From positions 50,003-114,002 of the forward strand of contig NZ_JAJHJB010000013.1 of the NCBI RefSeq assembly GCF_020819555.1: DNA of 64,000 nucleotides, in the 5' to 3' direction. Below, piece by piece: positions 59,304-64,000 of this stretch. Made by a program: the position numbers and the translations under genes. This DNA comes from Pelosinus baikalensis. Lineage in GTDB: Bacteria; Bacillota; Negativicutes; DSM-13327. Position 1 is the first letter of the stretch. Every line of letters begins with the position of its first letter. The notes below the pieces were generated by a model. The model made no database searches and had not been told where the DNA came from. It saw only the letters and a list, made by a program, of their open reading frames with translations.

Positions 59304-61469
59304 ATGCTAAAAAAACTGGTGAGTTTTATAAAGAATATAAAAATTAGGTTTATGCCTAAATTCAAAAGTAATCCGATTATATGCTTAAGAGAATTGAAGC
59401 AGTACAGAAATAAGTTACCTAAATTTTCCGGAAAGAGTAATTTTATGATAACGTTTTTACGATTTTTCAAGCTGGATCTTTTGCGTAATCTTACCTTCAA
59501 AATATCTTGGTCATCTCTTGCAACCCAGGCAACCATTACCATGGCTCTTATCTGTGTTATGCCCTTAAGTATCATTGGCTGGTATTTCACGAATCAGACA
59601 ATGGAAAGCCTAACTCAGGCTGCAATTGATAAAAATAATAAAGTTGTTGACCGAATCGCTAGTGATATTGGTTCCAATATTCAGTCTAAAAAGAATTTTT
59701 TAATGGTAACCAGTTCCACGAGCAGCATTCGCGGAATGCAAAAAGAAGGATTGGAAAATTATCTTACTCAGGTTAAGCCTTATTATGGTGGTAATGAGGC
59801 TCTTTTTGTGGCTCGTGCAGATGGAAATCAAATTTTTCGTACGGATAATAAAACATTAGTAAATATTATGGATCGGGATTATTTTCAGAAGGCATTGCAA
59901 GGAACTGTAAATTTCTCAGATCCAGTACATAGTAAGGTAACCAATGAAATGACGATCATTGCGTCAGTTCCTATTGTAGGAGCGGATAATAAAGTGCAGG
60001 GGATACTGGGAGCTAATTTATCTATGCAGAATGTAAATAATCTGGTGGAGCAGATATTATCGCAAAATCCAGGCTATTCCATTACAATTTTGAATAAAAA
60101 TCGAGTACCGATATTTTATCAAAGTGATTCATTGGCAGTCACAGAGTCCAAACAGTTAGATGAAGAGTATTATAAAGAAGCTGTGGAAAAGCAGTCCGGT
60201 AATACCATGGGAATATTTCGGAATCAAGATTATTTTATTTCCTATCGACCCATTGCGAATACGGACTGGATTGCTGTTTCCACCTATCCCAAAAAAGAGG
60301 CACTGCAGTCGGCCTTTGATATGGTAGAAAATAGTACTAAAATTATCTTTTTCATGATTATGATTTTACTTATGAGTGGTTTGTTTGTGATTCGCCGATC
60401 CCTTGCTCCCTTGCAAGAATTAGCGGAAGGGGCAGATATTGTAGCCCAAGGTGATTTAACCCACATGATGGGACATTATAGACATGATGAATTAGGGCAC
60501 GTTGCGATGGCCTTTAATAGCATGACTCTTAGTTTGCGAAACATTGTGCAGTCTGTAAAACAATCCTCTGCCCTTGTATTAGAGTCTACCAATACGGTTG
60601 CTGCTACTTCGGAGCAATCACGCGTCGGAAGTATTCAGGTGTCCCAGTCTGTCGCGGATATTGCTGAAAAAATTGGACATCAGGGCAAAGATACGAAGAC
60701 GACCGAGGAACTGCTGCAAAAATTAGTGAATATTAGTGTGAATGTCTCAGAAAGTATTCAGCAGACGGCAGCTTCTACTAATGAATGCTCAACAGCGTCT
60801 GCTCAAGGGCAGAAGGTCATCAATGAGACGGTAGTTAAGATGCAAAATATTAAAAGCCTTGTTGCCGATACGGCTAAAACAGTTGAGGTACTGGGGGAAA
60901 GTACGAAAGAAATCGGCACAATTACCGGTGTAATTACCGAAATCGCAAAACAGACAAACTTACTAGCTTTGAATGCGGCGATTGAAGCGGCCCGGGCGGG
61001 AGAGGCAGGTCGAGGCTTTGCGGTAGTGGCAGACGAGGTACGTAAGTTAGCCGAGCAATCTGCAAGAGCTACCAAAAATATTTCAGCAATTATTAATCGA
61101 ATTCAGTCAGAAAGTAGTGGTGCCTTCACTGCGATGCAGCAAAGTTTTGCTAATGTAGAGCAGGGGGTCGAAATTGCGCAAACAAGCGGTGCTGCATTTG
61201 AAAAAATTGTTGCAGGGATCGGTCATGTGCAAGAGCAGGCGAATACCATTATTGTAGAAACAGAGAATCAAGTTAATTTATGCCGAGAGGCAATGCAGGC
61301 TGTTGCTAATATTAGTACCTTGGCAGCTCACAATACTAGTGGTGCTCAGGAAATTGCCGCAGTATGCGAACAGCAGGCTGCTTCGGCTCAAGATATTACC
61401 TCTTCTACGGAAAAATTGCAGGAGATGTCATACAAACTAGAAAACCTGGTGATGCAGTTTAAAGTATAA
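59304..61469 (+). CDS. Methyl-accepting chemotaxis protein (dCache sensor)
   Basis: A 721-residue chemoreceptor. It has a long cytoplasmic N-terminus (about 1-70), TM1 (about 75-97), a double-Cache-like extracytoplasmic sensor (about 100-345, with FRTDNKTLVNIMDRDYFQKAL), TM2 (about 348-368), HAMP (about 370-420) and a signalling domain with the highly conserved tip IAKQTNLLALNAAIEAARAGEAGRGFAVVADEVRKLAE. The ligand is unknown. The ATG at 59304 follows gggggaaag; an in-frame TTG at 59289 precedes that RBS. Confidence 0.9.
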   Translation: MLKKLVSFIKNIKIRFMPKFKSNPIICLRELKQYRNKLPKFSGKSNFMITFLRFFKLDLLRNLTFKISWSSLATQATITMALICVMPLSIIGWYFTNQTMESLTQAAIDKNNKVVDRIASDIGSNIQSKKNFLMVTSSTSSIRGMQKEGLENYLTQVKPYYGGNEALFVARADGNQIFRTDNKTLVNIMDRDYFQKALQGTVNFSDPVHSKVTNEMTIIASVPIVGADNKVQGILGANLSMQNVNNLVEQILSQNPGYSITILNKNRVPIFYQSDSLAVTESKQLDEEYYKEAVEKQSGNTMGIFRNQDYFISYRPIANTDWIAVSTYPKKEALQSAFDMVENSTKIIFFMIMILLMSGLFVIRRSLAPLQELAEGADIVAQGDLTHMMGHYRHDELGHVAMAFNSMTLSLRNIVQSVKQSSALVLESTNTVAATSEQSRVGSIQVSQSVADIAEKIGHQGKDTKTTEELLQKLVNISVNVSESIQQTAASTNECSTASAQGQKVINETVVKMQNIKSLVADTAKTVEVLGESTKEIGTITGVITEIAKQTNLLALNAAIEAARAGEAGRGFAVVADEVRKLAEQSARATKNISAIINRIQSESSGAFTAMQQSFANVEQGVEIAQTSGAAFEKIVAGIGHVQEQANTIIVETENQVNLCREAMQAVANISTLAAHNTSGAQEIAAVCEQQAASAQDITSSTEKLQEMSYKLENLVMQFKV

Positions 61470-61496
61470 ATTGGAAGGAAAAGTAAAGAGCGACGG

Positions 61497-61572
61497 AACC
61501 GCAGAGGCGCAGAGAACACAGAGAGGGATTTTTCAATCCTACCTTCTCTGTATTCTCTGCGCCTCTGCGGTT
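61497..61572 (+). repeat. Palindromic intergenic repeat R6 (type B)
   Basis: Near-perfect hairpin: aaccgcagaggcgcagag pairs with ctctgcgcctctgcggtt, and both arms carry the G-for-A and C-for-T changes relative to type A. No nested GC-rich hairpin. Confidence 0.85.
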
Positions 61573-61650
61573 AATTTATTTTAACATGTTAGCGTGTTCT
61601 TATAGCATCAGTCTTTATTAGTTTTGTAAGTGAAAAACATAAGAATTTAT

Positions 61651-61746
61651 GAACCACAAAGGCACAATGCCGCTGCTGCGGCACACAAAGGAGTACACGA
61701 AAAATATAAAATAAAACCCTTTGTGTCCTTTGCGTCTTTGTGATTC
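61651..61746 (+). repeat. Palindromic intergenic repeat R7 (type A, forward)
   Basis: Ends gaaccacaaagg / tctttgtgattc, nested hairpin tgccgc-tgct-gcggca in the left arm. Nearly identical to R3 read on the other strand. Together with R6 it fills the MCP-lysC gap. Confidence 0.85.
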
Positions 61747-61774
61747 GATTCATTTTGTTAGTATTTTTCTTGTA

Positions 61775-63010
61775 TTATTCAGGATTCTTAGGAAAGAAAC
61801 GGGCATGAATTGCGTTTACGGCTTCTTTTACGCGATCAGCTTGAATGATGCAGGAGATGCTGATTTCTGAGGTGCTAATAACCTCGATATTTACTTCAGC
61901 ATCAGATAAAGCGCCGAACATATTGGCAGCAATGCCGGGGCTGCCGAGCATTCCTGCGCCGACGATTGATACCTTGGCGACCTTATCATCAATGAGAATT
62001 CCAAGAACCTGCATTTCTTTGCCTAACTCTTCGACTATTTTCTTCGTTTGAGGCAAATCAGGTTGTGCAATGGTGAAGATCATATCGATAATATCTTTGT
62101 CCGTATTACGTATACTTTGCACAATCATATCCACATCAATATTTGCTTTTGCTAGGGCTGAAAAGATTTTAAAAGCAATACCTGGACGATTTGGTACACC
62201 CAATATTCCAATTTTGGCGACATTGGTGTCATGAGCGACCCCTTTAATGATAAATTCTTTTTCTTCCATTGTACATACCTCCCTGATAAAAGTACCCAAA
62301 TCTTGGGTGAAAGTTGAGCGTACATGAATCGGGATACCATAATATTTACCCATTTCTACAGAGCGAGGCTGCATTACTCCTGCTCCTAGCCTAGCCATTT
62401 CCAGCATCTCATCACAGGTTATTTCTTTCATACGACGAGCATCTTGTACAACCCTTGGATCAGCAGAATAGATACCGTCAACATCAGTGAAAATTTCACA
62501 AACATCAGCCTTTAGCGCTCCTGCTAAAGCAACAGCGGAAGTATCGGAACCACCCCGTCCTAAGGTCAGAATATCTCCTTCAGCATTCGACCCTTGAAAA
62601 CCGGCGACAACAACAATGTTTCCTTTGTCTAATTGCTCTAATACCCTTACTGGATTGACATTGTTAATTTTACCTTTTGTATAAGCACTATTCGTTTTAA
62701 TGCCGGCTTGGGGGCCTGTCAATGATATGGCTGGGTGCCCCAATTTATTGAAGGTCATTGCCAATAAAGCAATGGTTACCTGCTCGCCAGTTGATAATAA
62801 CATATCCATTTCGCGAGCGTATGTATATGGTTGTCCAACTAAGGTATTGGCTAGGGTAATTAAATTATCTGTAGTATCTCCCATTGCCGATACTACTACA
62901 ACCATTTTATCTTCAGAACCTTTTTCGCGTAGAACTCTTTGGGCTACTGCCATAATTTTTTCAGGGGTAGCAACAGAGCTTCCACCGAACTTTTTTACAA
63001 TTAGAGCCAT
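61775..63010 (-). CDS. lysC: Aspartate kinase
   Basis: A 411-residue monofunctional aspartokinase: kinase domain (about 1-250) with VKKFGGSSVATPEKI and the block FTDVDGIYSADPRVV, and two C-terminal ACT domains (about 265-330 and 340-400, VSIVGAGMLGSPGIAANMF). It catalyses the first step of lysine, threonine and methionine synthesis. The ATG at 63010 follows ggggagg at good spacing; the upstream in-frame codons do not. No lysine riboswitch is visible in the 230-bp upstream gap, so control is probably allosteric through ACT. Confidence 0.95.
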   Translation of the reverse strand: MALIVKKFGGSSVATPEKIMAVAQRVLREKGSEDKMVVVVSAMGDTTDNLITLANTLVGQPYTYAREMDMLLSTGEQVTIALLAMTFNKLGHPAISLTGPQAGIKTNSAYTKGKINNVNPVRVLEQLDKGNIVVVAGFQGSNAEGDILTLGRGGSDTSAVALAGALKADVCEIFTDVDGIYSADPRVVQDARRMKEITCDEMLEMARLGAGVMQPRSVEMGKYYGIPIHVRSTFTQDLGTFIREVCTMEEKEFIIKGVAHDTNVAKIGILGVPNRPGIAFKIFSALAKANIDVDMIVQSIRNTDKDIIDMIFTIAQPDLPQTKKIVEELGKEMQVLGILIDDKVAKVSIVGAGMLGSPGIAANMFGALSDAEVNIEVISTSEISISCIIQADRVKEAVNAIHARFFPKNPE

Positions 63011-63093
63011 TTTCATCCTCCCCACTTCACTTAATACTGTTAATATAATATACTATTCTTCCTAAAGATACAAATAACTTTTTAAGAAGGACA

Positions 63094-63115
63094 TACTTTA
63101 TAGCAGCATAAAGTA
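63094..63115. promoter_or_regulatory. Inverted repeat between divergent lysC and acetate transporter genes
   Basis: Perfect 8-bp arms tactttat / ataaagta with a 6-base centre, within the 232-bp divergent promoter region. Possible operator; binding protein unknown. Confidence 0.35.
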
Positions 63116-63184
63116 CTTATTTTGCCAATTCGAATTTTCTTTCCTTAATAGTATCAAAAATATATGTAAAATTATTTTAGCATA

Positions 63185-63214
63185 TTGACACCAATTTTGG
63201 TTATGTGGTAACTT
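63185..63214 (+). promoter_or_regulatory. Possible promoter of the acetate transporter gene
   Basis: A consensus TTGACA at 63185-63190 with a weak -10-like taactt at 63209-63214 (18-base spacer). Confidence 0.4.
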
Positions 63215-63242
63215 AGCATAGTACAAATTGAAGGAGGTTTTT

Positions 63243-63848
63243 ATGAATAACACGCAACATGTAAAAATCGTAGTAGCAGACCCATCTAGTTTGGGATTAT
63301 TTGGTTTGGCAATGGTGACTTTTGTCGCGTCAACCCAGAAACTTGGAATTACAACCGGTTTATCTTTTGTGATTCCATGGGCTATATTTCTGGGGGCTTT
63401 TGCACAATTAATGGCAGCTTCTCTGGATTTTAAGCACAATAATATTTTTGGAGCAACTGCTTTTGCTGGGTATGCTTTCTTCTGGTTTTCCGTTGCAGCG
63501 TGCTGGTTAATAAAGCTAGGCGTTTTCGGACAAGCTCTCATGAATGGCATTGATATGGGACAGCTTGGTTTTGGATTTATTGGTTATTTAATTTTTTCCC
63601 TGTTTATGACGATTGGTTCGATGGAAACCAATAAGGTATTATTTATTATCTTTGTATTAATTGATGTTTTATTAGCAATGTTAGCATTAGATGCCTTTGG
63701 CGCTGCTCATTGGGCGCATGCTGTGGCTGGTTATACGGAGCTTGCGATATCCTTGTTTTCTTTCTATGGTTCCGCTGCAGTCGTATTAAATCATCATTTT
63801 GGCAGAGTTTTTTTACCTACAGGTAAACCTTTTGGGATTTTTAAATAA
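63243..63848 (+). CDS. Acetate uptake transporter (GPR1/FUN34/YaaH family, SatP-like)
   Basis: A 201-residue protein with six membrane helices. The family hallmark near the N-terminus is present in the form ADPSSLGLFGLAMVTFVAS (usually NPAPLGL), followed by FGATAFAGYAFFWFSVA. Members carry acetate and succinate. The ATG at 63243 follows aaggaggt; a TTG at 63228 lies before that RBS. It diverges from lysC. A terminator follows. Confidence 0.9.
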   Translation: MNNTQHVKIVVADPSSLGLFGLAMVTFVASTQKLGITTGLSFVIPWAIFLGAFAQLMAASLDFKHNNIFGATAFAGYAFFWFSVAACWLIKLGVFGQALMNGIDMGQLGFGFIGYLIFSLFMTIGSMETNKVLFIIFVLIDVLLAMLALDAFGAAHWAHAVAGYTELAISLFSFYGSAAVVLNHHFGRVFLPTGKPFGIFK

Positions 63849-63872
63849 GTAATCCTATATATTTATTACTAA

Positions 63873-63918
63873 GGGTCATCAGTTACAGCACATAACTTGC
63901 TGCAACTGACGGCCCTTT
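63873..63918 (+). terminator. Terminator after the acetate transporter gene
   Basis: Long stem built from ggg/ccc, cagtt/aactg and cagc/gctg segments with small bulges, ending in cttttc. Confidence 0.7.
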
Positions 63919-63939
63919 TCTATAGAATTTTATAAGTTT

Positions 63940-63965
63940 TTGTGCCCTTTGCGTCTTTGTGGTTC
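63940..63965 (+). repeat. Half copy of the palindromic repeat (R8)
   Basis: ttgtgccctttgcgtc and tttgtggttc match the right end of type A repeats, but no matching left arm lies within the preceding 100 bases. Confidence 0.65.
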
Positions 63966-64000
63966 CTTTTTAGCCCCCTAGAAGATTTGAACAATATGCC

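Noticed and set aside
63011..63242. Lysine riboswitch upstream of lysC
   Set aside because: The gap is only 232 bp, shared with a divergent gene, and none of the L-box motifs is visible.
21423..63965. Repeats as a CRISPR array
   Set aside because: Copies are scattered through 40 kb in both orientations, with no regular spacing and no cas genes.

Overview
The window looks like chromosome from a low-GC, spore-forming, diderm Firmicute, most probably a Negativicute of the Sporomusaceae (Pelosinus/Sporomusa type). The evidence is a mix of Firmicute regulation (GlcT/RAT antitermination, PRD activators, RBS-led ORFs), sporulation genes (spore photoproduct lyase, a gamma-SASP-like protein) and an LPS-type heptosyltransferase that implies an outer membrane. 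Fermentative enzymes (pyruvate- and 2-oxoacid:ferredoxin oxidoreductases) indicate an anaerobe. The genus is an inference. I saw no rRNA, tRNA, CRISPR array, prophage or transposase gene.

Layout. 1-5.7 kb: the end of glcT, its RNA target and ptsG, a second PTS EIICBA whose EIIA domain has lost its histidine, and an aromatic-acid-exporter-like protein. 5.8-7.6 kb: a cobalamin riboswitch with no recognisable B12 gene behind it, then an intracellular subtilisin. 7.8-15.2 kb: a likely threonine-catabolic unit (YheO-type regulator, RidA, threonine dehydratase, amino acid permease, NifJ). 15.4-24.6 kb: mannose-6-P isomerase, heptosyltransferase, a mannitol operon without mtlA, a lipid-linked glycosyltransferase, an EamA transporter and a DUF134 regulator. 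24.7-28.6 kb (minus strand): a repetitive SASP-like protein, a PIG-V-like mannosyltransferase with a DPM1-GtrA fusion, and an AraC regulator. 28.8-32.1 kb: a cupin and a TRAP transporter. 32.5-37 kb: a two-component system and zwf-pgl.

37-47.3 kb is the most interesting part. A three-gene nitrogenase-like operon (NifH-, NifD- and NifK-like) diverges from an AraC regulator, a siderophore-binding lipoprotein, an exporter-fold ABC half-transporter, two FecCD permeases and a FecE ATPase. A 17/19 match to the Fur box lies in the divergent promoter region. No nif maturation genes are present. The NifD-like subunit keeps three cluster cysteines, while the NifK-like subunit has lost its own. I infer an iron-starvation-induced reductase acting on an imported metal chelate or tetrapyrrole.

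47.4-64 kb: KorAB, a small unknown protein, upp, splB, PhoH2, then a phosphate-starvation neighbourhood (PhoR-like kinase, EAL-CBS-GGDEF protein, PstS) with two 11-bp-periodic Pho boxes, a chemoreceptor, lysC and an acetate transporter. Seven full palindromic repeats of about 75-96 bp and one half copy sit in intergenic gaps. Their arms change together, so base pairing is conserved.
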